Source: Terriglobia bacterium
GTDB lineage: Bacteria > Acidobacteriota > Terriglobia > Bryobacterales > Bryobacteraceae
DNA length: 64,000 nt
Assembly: GCA_020073345.1 (NCBI GenBank)
Contig: JAIQFI010000010.1
Span: forward strand, 62,001 to 126,000
Direction of reading: 5' to 3'
Position numbers and translations under genes: made by a program. Below are positions 35,407 through 44,808 of this stretch, piece after piece (the first letter of the stretch is position 1; each line of letters opens with the position of its first letter). The notes beneath the pieces were generated by a model. That model saw only the letters and a list, made by a program, of their open reading frames with translations. It searched no databases and was not told the origin of the DNA.

Positions 35407-38313
35407 CTACTTCATCAGTTCACGAATCAGTACGGCAGGATGCTGCGCGGTGACGCCGCTCAGGTCCGCCACCTGGTGACGGCAGGACGTTCCCGGCGCG
35501 GCGAGCACATCCCCTGGCTGCATCGCCTTCGCCGCCGGAAGCAGTTTGCGGCTGGCGATCGCAACCGAAACATCGTAATGCTCGCGGGTGTAGCCGAAGG
35601 AGCCCGCCATGCCGCAACAGCCTGCATCGAGATCGACTACGGTCGTGCCGGGGATCTTCGCAAGAAGGGATTTTGACGCGTCGAGGAGTCCCATCGATTT
35701 CTGATGACAGTGGCCGTGGAGCAGCACGCGCTTTGGTCCAGGGCGCAGTGGAAGATCGAGGCCGGCCGCGAATTCTTCAAAAAGTACGCACGCGGCCGCC
35801 ACGGTGCGGGCCTTGGTCTGCTGCTCACCGCGCAGCAGCGAGGGAACATCTTCTTTCACGGAGGAGAGGCAGCTCGGCTCCAGGAACAGAATCTTGGCGC
35901 CGCGGCTGGCGATCGGGAATAATCCATCGACGATCTTCGCCGCCTGCGCTCGCGCGCCTTCCAGCATCCCCTGCGAGATGAGCGGGCGCCCGCAGCATCC
36001 TGGGCGGACGACGTCGACCGAACATCCGCCGCGCTCGAGAACCTCCACGGCGGCAATGCCGATTTCAGGATCGTAATGATTGGTGAAGGTGTCGTTGAAT
36101 AATGTGACGAGTGTGACCGGCCTGGAGGCCGATCCTACACGACGTCCTGCGCTCCAGTGCGAGAAGGTTTGGCGCTTCCATGCGGGCAGCTTGCGCCGGC
36201 TATCGATACCCAACATGCCCCCGACGGCGCCGGCGACCCAGTTCGAAATAGGAGCGAACGCGGAACCCAAAACGGATGCGCGCGCAACGTCGCCCAAAGC
36301 TCGCGCACGCAGCGGCGTCCCATGGCGGGTCCAATAATCCGCAAGGAATTCACTCTTGAAGCGTGCCACGTCTACCCCAACAGGGCACTCCGCTTTGCAC
36401 GCGCGGCATTCCAGGCACAGATCGAGCACATCGTAGACGCCTTGATCGCCCAACCCGGATTCGCCTAGCCAGCCGGCCATCGCCAGGCGAAGAATATTCG
36501 CGCGGCCCCGCGTAGAGTCTTTCTCGTCGCGCGTCGCCATGTAGGACGGGCACATGGTTCCAGCGAGCTTTTTGCGGCACGCTCCGACGCCGCTGCACAT
36601 CTCGACCGCGCCGCCGAAGCCACCGAAGTCCGAATAGTCGAACCACGTGGTTGGGTTCGGTGTTTGGTAGCCCGCGCCGAATCGAAGATTCGACGTCATG
36701 GGCGGCGAGTCGACAATCTTCCCGGGATTGAAGATTCCATGCGGGTCGAAAGTCTGCTTGATTTCGCGAAACGCTTCGTACAGCGTGTCGCCGAACATCT
36801 GGCGCATGAAGGGACCACGCACCAGCCCGTCACCATGCTCGCCCGAAAGCGCGCCGCCGAATTCGAGCACCAGATTCGCTACAGCCTTGGCCAGGCTCTC
36901 GAACTTAGCGACGCCTTCCTCGGTCTTCATGTTAACCACGGGCCGGACATGTAAACAGCCCACGGAAGCGTGCGCGTAGACCCCGGCCGTGGTCCCATGC
37001 TCGCGCACGATTTCCAAGAACCGGCCGATGTATTCGCTCAGTTTCTCGGGCGCGACGGCGGTGTCTTCGACAAAGGAGATCGACTTGGCGTCTTCCTTCA
37101 TGGCCATCGAAAGTCCCAGAGCGGCTTCTCGCAGGCTCCAGATACGTGACTGCGTGACGGGATCGGTATCGGTGTGATAGCGGTAACCAAGATTACGGGC
37201 TCGCAAGTCTTCTTCCAGCGCGACAAGCCGGGGCGGCAGGTCTTCCTTCTTATCCCCGTAGAACTCGACACATAGCGTCGCGGCGGGATCGCCCTCAATG
37301 AAGGATTTCCGGATGCGATCGAGGTTCGCGTTCTGGCGGGTGTTATCGAGGATCGATTTGTCCATCACCTCGACCGCCGATGGTCCGTGGCGCACGATCA
37401 CGGGCGCGGCACTTAGCGCTTCGAGAAGATCGGCGAACTCGATCACCATCACGGCTTTGGCCTTGGGGAGCGGAACCAGGCGGAGTTTGGCTTCGAGCAC
37501 CACGCCCAGCGTGCCCTCGGATCCGACCAACATTTTGGCCAGATTCACTGGCGCCGCCGGGTTCACGAACTCATTCAGGTTGTACCCGCCCACACGACGC
37601 AGAACCTTGGGGTAACACCGATCGATCTCCTGGGCGTGTTCGGCTGCCAGACTCAGCACGGTCCTGTAACAGTTAGCCTCGAGCGTGTCGCCGGTGGGGA
37701 CTTCGGCGCGCGGGATCTCGCGGAATTCGACGATGCCTCCGTCGGCGAGGACCACCGTCTGCTCCAGCACGTGGTCAATGGTCTTGCCGTACAGCACGCT
37801 GCGCGCCCCGGCGGAGTTGTTGGCCATCATGCCGCCGATGGTGGCGCGGCTGGCGGTCGAAATATCGGGCGCGAAACGCAGACCCAGGGGAGCGAGCTGC
37901 GCGTTCAACTCATCCAGAACCACGCCCGGTTCGACGCGCGCCCAGAGCTCTTCCGCGTTCACTTCGAGGACGCGGTTGAAGTACTTCGAAGTATCGACCT
38001 GCAGCCCCTCGCCGATCGCCTGCCCTGCTTGCGAGGTGCCGCCGCCGCGCATGGTCAATGGGCATCGCATGCGCCCGCAGATCTGGACGATGCGAATCAC
38101 ATCTTCGCGATTCTTGGGAATCACGACGCCTAGCGGCCGGATCTGGTAAACGCTAGCGTCCGTGGAGTAAAGGGCGCGGGTGATGGTGTCGAAGCGGACT
38201 TCGCCCTGGATTTGGCGCTCGAGCTCGCTCTGCAGAGCCGCAGTGTCAACAGCCGGCTCAGCCGGGACCTCTACCTGCACTAGTTTCAACGAATCGAGAA
38301 TAGCATTTTGCAT
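35407..38313 (-). CDS. FAD-linked oxidase fused to Fe-S/CCG domain (D-lactate/D-2-hydroxyacid dehydrogenase type)
   Basis: The 968-residue protein joins three units. An N-terminal FAD-binding-4 domain holds MRGGGTSQAGQAIGEGLQVD and GGMMANNSAGARSVLYGKT. An FAD-oxidase C domain ends in HGDGLVRGPFMRQMFGD. A C-terminal Fe-S part has CSGVGACRKKLAGTMCPSY, then CLECRACKAECP, and two CCG-type blocks (CCGRPLISQG and CCGMAGSFGYT). This architecture matches membrane-associated D-lactate or D-2-hydroxyglutarate dehydrogenases that deliver electrons to quinone or cytochrome. The coexpressed ACS carrier supports use of an external hydroxy acid. Its ATG at 38313 is head-to-head with the PLP-enzyme gene. Confidence 0.9.
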   Translation of the reverse strand: MQNAILDSLKLVQVEVPAEPAVDTAALQSELERQIQGEVRFDTITRALYSTDASVYQIRPLGVVIPKNREDVIRIVQICGRMRCPLTMRGGGTSQAGQAIGEGLQVDTSKYFNRVLEVNAEELWARVEPGVVLDELNAQLAPLGLRFAPDISTASRATIGGMMANNSAGARSVLYGKTIDHVLEQTVVLADGGIVEFREIPRAEVPTGDTLEANCYRTVLSLAAEHAQEIDRCYPKVLRRVGGYNLNEFVNPAAPVNLAKMLVGSEGTLGVVLEAKLRLVPLPKAKAVMVIEFADLLEALSAAPVIVRHGPSAVEVMDKSILDNTRQNANLDRIRKSFIEGDPAATLCVEFYGDKKEDLPPRLVALEEDLRARNLGYRYHTDTDPVTQSRIWSLREAALGLSMAMKEDAKSISFVEDTAVAPEKLSEYIGRFLEIVREHGTTAGVYAHASVGCLHVRPVVNMKTEEGVAKFESLAKAVANLVLEFGGALSGEHGDGLVRGPFMRQMFGDTLYEAFREIKQTFDPHGIFNPGKIVDSPPMTSNLRFGAGYQTPNPTTWFDYSDFGGFGGAVEMCSGVGACRKKLAGTMCPSYMATRDEKDSTRGRANILRLAMAGWLGESGLGDQGVYDVLDLCLECRACKAECPVGVDVARFKSEFLADYWTRHGTPLRARALGDVARASVLGSAFAPISNWVAGAVGGMLGIDSRRKLPAWKRQTFSHWSAGRRVGSASRPVTLVTLFNDTFTNHYDPEIGIAAVEVLERGGCSVDVVRPGCCGRPLISQGMLEGARAQAAKIVDGLFPIASRGAKILFLEPSCLSSVKEDVPSLLRGEQQTKARTVAAACVLFEEFAAGLDLPLRPGPKRVLLHGHCHQKSMGLLDASKSLLAKIPGTTVVDLDAGCCGMAGSFGYTREHYDVSVAIASRKLLPAAKAMQPGDVLAAPGTSCRHQVADLSGVTAQHPAVLIRELMK

Positions 38314-38322
38314 AATGGGCTG

Positions 38323-39390
38323 GTGCTTACCAAGCAGCAGCTACCCACCCCCGCGCTTCTCCTGGATCTGGATAAGTTCGAGGCCAATCTGGCGCGCATG
38401 GCCGCCCGCATCAAGGAATCCGGCAAAACCTTGCGGCCGCACGCCAAAGCCCACAAGTGCGTGGAGATTGCCAGGCGCCAGATCGCGGCAGGCGCTATCG
38501 GCGTGTGCGTGGCCACGGTCGCCGAAGCCGAGCTGATGGCCGGCGCCGGAATCCCTGGATTGCTTCTCACATCCCCTATCGCCGATTCGCTGAAGATGGC
38601 GAGAATCGCCGCAACGGGCGCGATGGTGGTTGTCGACCATCCGCAGCAGGTTGCGTGGTACGACGAAGCCGCGGGCGCGGCAAAGCGCAAGCTCGATGTC
38701 CTGGTGGACCTGGATGTAGGCGATCATCGCACCGGCGCACGCTCCCCGGAAGACGCCGCGGAAATCGCCGAGGCCGTGGATCAGGCAGCCAACTTGGAGC
38801 TGCGCGGCATCCAAGCGTACTCCGTTCTCGGATCGCACGCCGGCGGACTGGAAGAGCGCAAGCGCGTTTCGGCGGAGACCTTCCGGGTCGCGGCGCGCGC
38901 GCTCGGCATCATGTTGCGGCGCGGGCTTTCGACCGAGATTGTCACCGGAGGCAGCACCGGGACCTGGGAGATCGACACGGCGGTGCCGGATCTCACCGAG
39001 CTGGAGGCCGGATCCTACGTGCTGATGGACCTGGCCTACCGGCGCGAGGGCCTGGACTTCGCCCACGCTCTCACGGTGCTGGCAAACGTCGTCAGCGCGA
39101 ATCATCCTGGTTTTGTCACCGTGGATGCGGGATTCAAGGCGTTTGCCACCGATCGAGGGTACGGTCCGGAGGCGGTGGATCTGCCGGGATCGAAATACCG
39201 CTGGGGCGGAGACGAGTTCGGCTACCTAGACGCTGCGGAGGGACTTCCGAAGCTAGGGGACCGGCTCGAATTTATCCCGCCGCACTGTGACCCCACAACC
39301 AATCTTTACGATAGAATTTATGCTTGCCGCGGCGAGCAAGTGGAAGCCGTCTGGCCCGTGAAACGCGCTAGTATTCGAGAGGACTTATGA
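38323..39390 (+). CDS. DSD1-type PLP enzyme (D-threonine aldolase / D-serine dehydratase-like)
   Basis: The conserved part begins LPTPALLLDLDKFEANLARMA, an alanine-racemase-type N-terminal barrel; the PLP Lys region is LRPHAKAHKCVEIARRQ. VTGGSTGTWEIDT, GSYVLMDLAYR and the late HCDPTTNLYDRIYACRG (a probable metal His/Cys site) complete the DSD1 pattern; about 355 residues. Members cleave or dehydrate D-3-hydroxy amino acids. I chose GTG 38323; a TTG at 38308 would overlap the divergent start codon. The stop overlaps the next gene's ATG in ATGA (39387-39390). Confidence 0.85.
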   Translation: MLTKQQLPTPALLLDLDKFEANLARMAARIKESGKTLRPHAKAHKCVEIARRQIAAGAIGVCVATVAEAELMAGAGIPGLLLTSPIADSLKMARIAATGAMVVVDHPQQVAWYDEAAGAAKRKLDVLVDLDVGDHRTGARSPEDAAEIAEAVDQAANLELRGIQAYSVLGSHAGGLEERKRVSAETFRVAARALGIMLRRGLSTEIVTGGSTGTWEIDTAVPDLTELEAGSYVLMDLAYRREGLDFAHALTVLANVVSANHPGFVTVDAGFKAFATDRGYGPEAVDLPGSKYRWGGDEFGYLDAAEGLPKLGDRLEFIPPHCDPTTNLYDRIYACRGEQVEAVWPVKRASIREDL

Positions 39391-40655
39391 ACACACGTAT
39401 TCTACGGATTGGGGCGGCTGCGACGCTACTGGCCGCCAATTTCGCGTTTGCACAAGAGCACTGGGTGGCCACCTGGGCGGCGTCGCCCATCGCCACCAAC
39501 ATCCCCGCGGCTCCCGCTAAACCTGTTGCGGCGGGAGCTCCCGCAGCCGCGCCCGCAAAGCCCGGTCCAGCACCGCTTCGAAGCTTCAACAATCAGACCA
39601 TCCGCATGGTGGCGAACACCAGTATCGGCGGACGCAGCGTGCGCGTCGAACTGGCCAACACGTTCGGCTCGGACCGTCTGAAGATCGGCTCGGCCCACAT
39701 CGCCCTGCGAGATCACGATTCCGCCATCGTCCCCGCCTCGGATCGTAAGCTGACGTTTAGCGGCCTCGCTTCGACCACCATTCCCGTGGGCGCCTCCATG
39801 ATCAGCGATCCGGTTGATCTGGCCGTGCCGGCCGTAGGCGATCTGGTGGTTAGCGTCTACCTTCCCGGCGATACCGGTCCTCCCACGCAGCACGCGACGG
39901 GATTGCATACGACCTATATCTCGTCGGAAGGCGATTTCACGGGCGTCCCCGATTTCACGCCCGCCCGGACTAGCAACTCCTGGTATTTCTTATCCGGCAT
40001 CCATGTGCTGGCGCCCGCGGATACGGGACTCATCGTGGCTTTCGGAGACTCCATCACCGACGGGGCCACATCGACTAACAACGCAAATGCAGCGTGGCCG
40101 AGCATGCTCGCCAAGCGGCTGCATGACGCCGGAGTGACGAATCTGGCCGTGGTCAACCAGGGCATCTCCGGTAACCGTGTGCTGGGCGATGGAGCCGGCG
40201 TCAGTGTGCTGGCTCGCTTCGAGCGCGATGTGCTGGCGCAGCCTGGAATCAAGTACCTGGTCTTCATGGAAGCCATCAACGATATTGGCGGAGCTGCGCG
40301 CGCCGGTGGTACACCTGTCACTACTGAAGAAATCATCGCCATCTACAAACAGATGATTGACCGGGCCCACATGCGCGGCATCAAAGTGATCGGGGCGACA
40401 CTGACGCCCTATGAGGGCGCAGGCTATTACAGCGAGCCCGGCGAGGGGATTCGCACCGCCGTCAATCAGTGGATCCGCACCACGGGCATGCTCGATGGGA
40501 TGATCGATTTCGATCTGGCCACAAGGAATCCCGAGAATCCTAAGACGTTTCGCCCGGGCTACAACATCAGCGACCATCTGCATCCCAACGATGCCGGGTA
40601 TAAGGCCATGGCGGAGTCGATCGACCTGACGTTGTTCGGTGTGAAGGGGCGCTAA
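39387..40655 (+). CDS. Exported SGNH/GDSL hydrolase
   Basis: The 422-residue protein has a signal peptide (ILRIGAAATLLAANFAFAQ), an Ala/Pro-rich linker (about residues 40-62), a beta-rich N-terminal part and then an SGNH hydrolase domain. Block I is AFGDSITDG (nucleophile Ser), block III GISGNRVLGDG, and the C-terminal Asp-His pair is SDHLHPNDAGY. Such enzymes are extracytoplasmic esterases, often deacylating carbohydrates or lipids. The start codon overlaps the stop of the DSD1 gene, so both are translated from one mRNA, but a shared pathway is not obvious. Confidence 0.88.
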   Translation: MNTRILRIGAAATLLAANFAFAQEHWVATWAASPIATNIPAAPAKPVAAGAPAAAPAKPGPAPLRSFNNQTIRMVANTSIGGRSVRVELANTFGSDRLKIGSAHIALRDHDSAIVPASDRKLTFSGLASTTIPVGASMISDPVDLAVPAVGDLVVSVYLPGDTGPPTQHATGLHTTYISSEGDFTGVPDFTPARTSNSWYFLSGIHVLAPADTGLIVAFGDSITDGATSTNNANAAWPSMLAKRLHDAGVTNLAVVNQGISGNRVLGDGAGVSVLARFERDVLAQPGIKYLVFMEAINDIGGAARAGGTPVTTEEIIAIYKQMIDRAHMRGIKVIGATLTPYEGAGYYSEPGEGIRTAVNQWIRTTGMLDGMIDFDLATRNPENPKTFRPGYNISDHLHPNDAGYKAMAESIDLTLFGVKGR

Positions 40656-40663
40656 CGAGTGGG

Positions 40664-40918
40664 CTAGGAGGCGGTCCAACCGAGGTCAGTCAACGCTGAC
40701 TCGAGGTACGCCAGCCCGTCGGAAAGGGTCTTACGGTAACGCTCATCGTGGCAGTTCTCGAGATCGTGCAATACGCGGGTGCGGTGAAGCAGCAGAGAGT
40801 CACACTTTTTCGCGATCGCTAGCTGTTCAGGCGTGAGTCGGGGCTTAGTATCGCCTTCGCGGGCCCGAGCAGATGCAATCTGCTCTTGAACCGACTTACT
40901 TTCCCAACCGCGAGCCAC
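40664..40918 (-). CDS. Small hypothetical protein
   Basis: An 84-residue, highly charged and mostly helical protein (SVQEQIASARAREGDTKPRLTPEQLAIAKKCDSLLLHRTRVL). It has one Cys pair at KKCD and ENCHD, no signal peptide and no membrane segment. I do not recognise the family. Reality is supported by the ATG at the end of a 32-base gap and by lack of a better frame; it is convergent with the SGNH gene (8-base gap). Confidence 0.6.
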   Translation of the reverse strand: MARGWESKSVQEQIASARAREGDTKPRLTPEQLAIAKKCDSLLLHRTRVLHDLENCHDERYRKTLSDGLAYLESALTDLGWTAS

Positions 40919-40950
40919 ATCTCATTTTAGCGTACTTACGGGATTTGTGC

Positions 40951-41919
40951 CTACTCCCAACCGGACCCCATGCCATAAGGCAGCCGGATGCCGATGGCCT
41001 CCACATCCCGGATCTTGCCGTTCTTGATCTTGAACATCTCGGCCATAGGCATCGTGACGGGCTCGCCGTTGAAGTAGGCCGCGCCCCGGGTCTCGCCGTC
41101 CTTGCCCTTAACAGTCGCTAAACCCTTGTGCTGGAACATGAAAACGCCGAAAGTCAGTCCCTTTTCTTCATCTACTACAAGCACGCGACGGGGCCGGATG
41201 GCGGTAATCACGGCGAACACTCCGGAATTAAACCCGTCGACGCAACGCTGCGTGATTGGGGGACCGAATTTGCCTTTGGTCTGAGGGGGCGGCGCCCCTG
41301 AGAGCGGTGGACCCGCCGTTCGCATGCCATTTTCCAGCCGGTTGCACTCGTCATCGAACGGTACGATGTCGCCGGTCGACTGCTCAATCCCGTCGAAGTA
41401 CAGGTTGGTGATTTTGATCAGCTCCTCGCGCGACCGCCGCTCGGATGGGGGCAGCGTTTCCATAATCGTCGGCCGGGGCGTCTTCAGATTCCCGAGATTG
41501 TTCGCGCCCACGCCGCGGACCGTTACCGCCTCGGCCTCGGTAATCTGGCGGTTGACGACTTTGAGCCGTAGCGCCAGGATGGTGGGCTTCTCAGGCTGCC
41601 CTGGGACGTTATGGTCGTTGATCATGCCGATGAATCCTACGGCGCCGCCTTGCGGATCCGCGATGTAGATCTTGTAATCGGTCAGCCCGTTCGCGGTGAA
41701 CCACAGGCCATCGGTGAGCGGAAGCTTGGCGGCATTCTCGGTGTACTTGATGTTCGCGGCGAAGGGAGCTTGCTTGGAATCGTGCGCCACCATGGCGGCC
41801 AGATACTGATCGACGATGGCCGTGAGGCACGCCCGGTCGCACGCGCCGCCCTTAGTCTGCGCGTTCGTGGAGGCGGCCAGCACAACCGACAATACGCCTG
41901 CTAGGACGTTCTTTCGCAT
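40951..41919 (-). CDS. Exported protein with two NTF2-like domains, paralog C
   Basis: The 322-residue protein has a signal peptide (MRKNVLAGVLSVVLAASTNAQ), then CDRACLTAIVDQYLAAMVAHDSKQ, the start of an NTF2/SnoaL-like domain that runs to about residue 150 (YTENAAKLPLTDGLWFTANGL, IADPQGGAVGFIG). A second, diverged half starts at about residue 165 (ELIKITNLYFDGIEQ) with a matching end (VAEMFKIKNGKIRDVEAIGIRLPYG). The last helix/strand motif is shared by all three paralogs. SnoaL-like folds bind small hydrophobic ligands or catalyse isomerisations; no active-site residue can be assigned. Third of three tandem copies; 13 bases separate it from paralog B. Confidence 0.8.
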   Translation of the reverse strand: MRKNVLAGVLSVVLAASTNAQTKGGACDRACLTAIVDQYLAAMVAHDSKQAPFAANIKYTENAAKLPLTDGLWFTANGLTDYKIYIADPQGGAVGFIGMINDHNVPGQPEKPTILALRLKVVNRQITEAEAVTVRGVGANNLGNLKTPRPTIMETLPPSERRSREELIKITNLYFDGIEQSTGDIVPFDDECNRLENGMRTAGPPLSGAPPPQTKGKFGPPITQRCVDGFNSGVFAVITAIRPRRVLVVDEEKGLTFGVFMFQHKGLATVKGKDGETRGAAYFNGEPVTMPMAEMFKIKNGKIRDVEAIGIRLPYGMGSGWE

Positions 41920-41932
41920 GAAACTTTCTCCT

Positions 41933-42838
41933 CTACTGTTGGGGAACGAACGGGTTCTTTTGCCCGTAGGGCAGGCTGACCATCAGAGCTTCGACTTTTC
42001 GGATCTGGCCGTCCTTGATGCGGAACAGCTCCGCGACGTCCACGGCAAACGGCCGTGTGGCGGCCGGACCCATCTCTCTGCGGGTGCCGTCGGCATTCTT
42101 GATCCAGGTGATATCGCCGGGATGGTTGAACATGAAGAATCCGAACGCCAGTTGCCGCTCTTCATCGACCACAACGAAGCGCCGCGGGTAGATCTTCTGG
42201 ATGTAGTCGAAGATGTGCGTATCGAGCTGGGCGGAGCATCCTTGCGGTCCCGAGGTCAGGGTCCCGTTTTCAAACCGGTTGCACTCTCTGTGGAAAGGCG
42301 CGACGCCGCCGTTGCCTTGCTCGATCGCTTCGAAGTATAGATTCGCCGTAGCGATCAACTTGGCGCGCGGCAGGCGCTCGGCCACGGGAATGGTTTCCAT
42401 CAAGACCGGATCGGGCGTGCCGGCCTTCTCCATATTGATGGCGGAGCCAGCGCCGCGGAGAACCAGCGTTTCGATTTCGCTGATCCGGCGATTCTCAACC
42501 TTTAACCGCAGTACGAGAGATGCCGGCCGGCCATTTTCGCGAATCGTCCCGAAAAAGCCCACCTGCCCGGCCTGCGGATCGGCGAAGTACAGCTTGTAGG
42601 TTCCAAGACCGCTGGCTGTCTTCCACAGCGCCTCGCCCGGCTTGAGCAGGATATCGTCCTCTGTGAACCGGACGTCGGGCGTCATCTGCAGACGTGTGGG
42701 ATCGTGCGCCACCAGAGCTTCCAGATACTGGTTGACGAATCCTTCCAGACACGCGCGATCGCAGGGTCCTTGCGGACCGCCACGCCCTTGGCCGAGGGCA
42801 ACACCAGCTACGAATACAACTAGGAAGATTTTTCGCAT
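41933..42838 (-). CDS. Exported protein with two NTF2-like domains, paralog B
   Basis: Start at ATG 42838 gives a signal peptide (MRKIFLVVFVAGVALGQ) and 301 residues; the longer reading from 42859 adds seven residues inside paralog A. The mature part begins CDRACLEGFVNQYLEALVAHDPTRLQ, then FTEDDILLKPGEALWKTASGLGTYKLYFADPQAGQVGFFG, the first NTF2-like half. The second half has ANLYFEAIEQGNGGVAPFHRECNRFENG and VAELFRIKDGQIRKVEALMVSLPYG. The start overlaps paralog A's stop in TAATG, so translation is coupled. Confidence 0.8.
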   Translation of the reverse strand: MRKIFLVVFVAGVALGQGRGGPQGPCDRACLEGFVNQYLEALVAHDPTRLQMTPDVRFTEDDILLKPGEALWKTASGLGTYKLYFADPQAGQVGFFGTIRENGRPASLVLRLKVENRRISEIETLVLRGAGSAINMEKAGTPDPVLMETIPVAERLPRAKLIATANLYFEAIEQGNGGVAPFHRECNRFENGTLTSGPQGCSAQLDTHIFDYIQKIYPRRFVVVDEERQLAFGFFMFNHPGDITWIKNADGTRREMGPAATRPFAVDVAELFRIKDGQIRKVEALMVSLPYGQKNPFVPQQ

Positions 42839-43920
42839 TATTTCTTCGTCCTGCGCCAATCGTCGTTAAAAAACGGATCGGGAGTCCCATAAGGCAGGTT
42901 GATCACCAGATTCTCTGCCCTGCGGATCTTCCCGTCCTTCACGCGGAACAATTCCGGAACAGCCAGGAAACCGGGCTGGGTGTTGGCATCCGTCATTTTC
43001 AAGATGCCGTGCCCGGGCGATTGCACGCTGAGAATATCGCCAGGAATCTGAAATGTTGAGAACGAAAACACCAGTTGACGCTCCTCATCGACGATCGGAA
43101 AACGGCGCGGATAGACCACCTGGATGTAGCTGTACATTTTCGAGTTGATTTGCTCGGCGCATCCCAGCGTGAACGGATTCCAGTCGGCACCTGCCAGGGT
43201 CAAGGCCGGATTGTGAGTGATCTTCGTGCCGTTCCCGATGCGCTCGCAGTCCGGGTGAAACGCATCGTTGTCGGCATTGCCGTTTTCGATCGCATCCAGG
43301 TACACATTCACGGCCTTCAGCAGTCCGTTCCTCGAAACACGCTGGTTTTGAGGAACGATTTCCTGAAGCACCGGATCGGGCTTCATCAACTCCATGGCGG
43401 CGGCGCCCGTAGGCGCGGGCGGAGGAGGAGGCGGCGCTTTGGCATCACCCCCGCGACCACCGCGGCCGCCTGGAGGAGGGCCACCCGCAGCCCGATAAAC
43501 GAACGTCTCGATTTCGCTGATCTTACGATTGTCAACCTTCAGGCGCAGGGCCAAGGCCACCGGCCGCCCATTCTCCATAACGGTGCCGAGGAAGCCGACC
43601 TGCCCGCTCTGGGGATCGGTGGCGTACAGCTTGTAAGTGCCGATGTCGGTGGTGACATTCCACAAACCGTCGCCCAGCTCCAGAAGCTGACCGTTCTCGC
43701 TGAATTTGACCTTCTGGGCAAACGGGAGGCCGAAGGCATTGTGCGCGACCAGCGCGTCCAGGTATTGATTGACGAACCCTTCGAGACAGGGCCGATCGCA
43801 CGGGTCCGGAGGTGGGGGCGCTCCGCCGCCACCTCGGCCGCCCCGGCCTTGGGCGGATAAACCACCCGCAAGCATCAACATTGCCGCGGCGACGCCGGCG
43901 AGGCGAGTCGCGGCGGGCAT
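42838..43920 (-). CDS. Exported protein with two NTF2-like domains, paralog A
   Basis: The 360-residue protein has a signal peptide, a Gly/Arg/Pro-rich linker (GRGGRGGGGAPPPPDP), then CDRPCLEGFVNQYLDALVAH and the first NTF2-like half (FSENGQLLELGDGLWNVTTDIGTYKLYATDPQSGQVGFLG). A second low-complexity stretch (GGPPPGGRGGRGGDAKAPPPP) separates it from the second half (VNVYLDAIENGNADNDAFHPDCERIGNG, VPELFRVKDGKIRRAENLVINLPYG). Copies B and C lack the long linker. The start directly abuts the stop of the DGKPDLSG protein upstream (TAAATG). Confidence 0.8.
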   Translation of the reverse strand: MPAATRLAGVAAAMLMLAGGLSAQGRGGRGGGGAPPPPDPCDRPCLEGFVNQYLDALVAHNAFGLPFAQKVKFSENGQLLELGDGLWNVTTDIGTYKLYATDPQSGQVGFLGTVMENGRPVALALRLKVDNRKISEIETFVYRAAGGPPPGGRGGRGGDAKAPPPPPPAPTGAAAMELMKPDPVLQEIVPQNQRVSRNGLLKAVNVYLDAIENGNADNDAFHPDCERIGNGTKITHNPALTLAGADWNPFTLGCAEQINSKMYSYIQVVYPRRFPIVDEERQLVFSFSTFQIPGDILSVQSPGHGILKMTDANTQPGFLAVPELFRVKDGKIRRAENLVINLPYGTPDPFFNDDWRRTKK

Positions 43921-44784
43921 TTACTGTTTCCCCTTGGCCTTCGATTCCAACTCGACGGCCTTCTTCATATGGCCTGGATCGGGATTGTTCTCGGCGCACT
44001 CGTACTCCTCGACGTGAACGCCGATAGGAGCCCTCAGGACACCGCCGGTAACATAAGGCGCGGCTAGAGCGCCGGGATCCTCGACCTTGGCTTCCCAACT
44101 CAGGCTGCCGTCATCGTTGAGCGTGTAGCGCTCCACCACGTGCATCTGCTCGGTATGGGTGCTGCCAATTCCGGAAATCCAAGTCTTGTCGTTGAAGCCG
44201 ATGGTGTCCACCATCAGCGTGTCGCCATCCCACTTGGCGACCGAGTCGCCCATCCAAGTAGGCGTGACGTCGTCGGAGTGCTTCAGATCGTTGCCGATCG
44301 GAATCCGGCGCCAAGCGCGGAAGGATTCGTACAGGATCGCGAGCACCCTGGGCGTCTGGACGAACTCCATCGGCATGGGCATGCCGACGATGCGCGGGAT
44401 TCCCGGCAGCAGACAGTAAAGCGTCGGATCGTCGAGCGTGGTGTAGTTCTTGGCCTTGCGAGCCGCGTCGAACTCGGGTTTGTAGACAAGAGGCTGGCGG
44501 TTGACAGGATGTTGGTCAATCGGCGGAAGGGGATTCAGCGGAGGAGCGCCGGCTTCGCCATTGATGCTCACGCCGCCACCCTGCCAGGTGCCGCTCAGAT
44601 CCGGCTTTCCGTCGGGAGTGCGCGGAATGGGCCTATGCGTCACGGGACCCGTCGGGCCCTTGGGAGCGCCGCCCTTGCCTTTGCCTTGACCGGGGGCTTG
44701 CCCGCTTGACGGGAGCGAAATCAGCAGGCTGGCAGCCGCAACCGCCGTCGCGATAGTGAGCGAACTAAAGAACCGTTTTGTCAT
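43921..44784 (-). CDS. Exported hypothetical protein, DGKPDLSG family, copy 3
   Basis: The 287-residue protein has a signal peptide, a Gly/Lys/Pro-rich linker (GQGKGKGGAPKGPTGP) and RTPDGKPDLSGTW. Other blocks shared with the 24879/25831 pair are MGDSVAKWDGDTLMVDTIGFNDKTW, EQMHVVERYTLND and EEYECAEN; here the spacing differs, so it is a distant member. It is the second gene of a five-gene run that starts with the DUF6152 protein, 24 bases upstream. No catalytic motif is recognised. Confidence 0.8.
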   Translation of the reverse strand: MTKRFFSSLTIATAVAAASLLISLPSSGQAPGQGKGKGGAPKGPTGPVTHRPIPRTPDGKPDLSGTWQGGGVSINGEAGAPPLNPLPPIDQHPVNRQPLVYKPEFDAARKAKNYTTLDDPTLYCLLPGIPRIVGMPMPMEFVQTPRVLAILYESFRAWRRIPIGNDLKHSDDVTPTWMGDSVAKWDGDTLMVDTIGFNDKTWISGIGSTHTEQMHVVERYTLNDDGSLSWEAKVEDPGALAAPYVTGGVLRAPIGVHVEEYECAENNPDPGHMKKAVELESKAKGKQ

Positions 44785-44808
44785 GGAGTACCTCGCCTGC
44801 GAGCAGAG

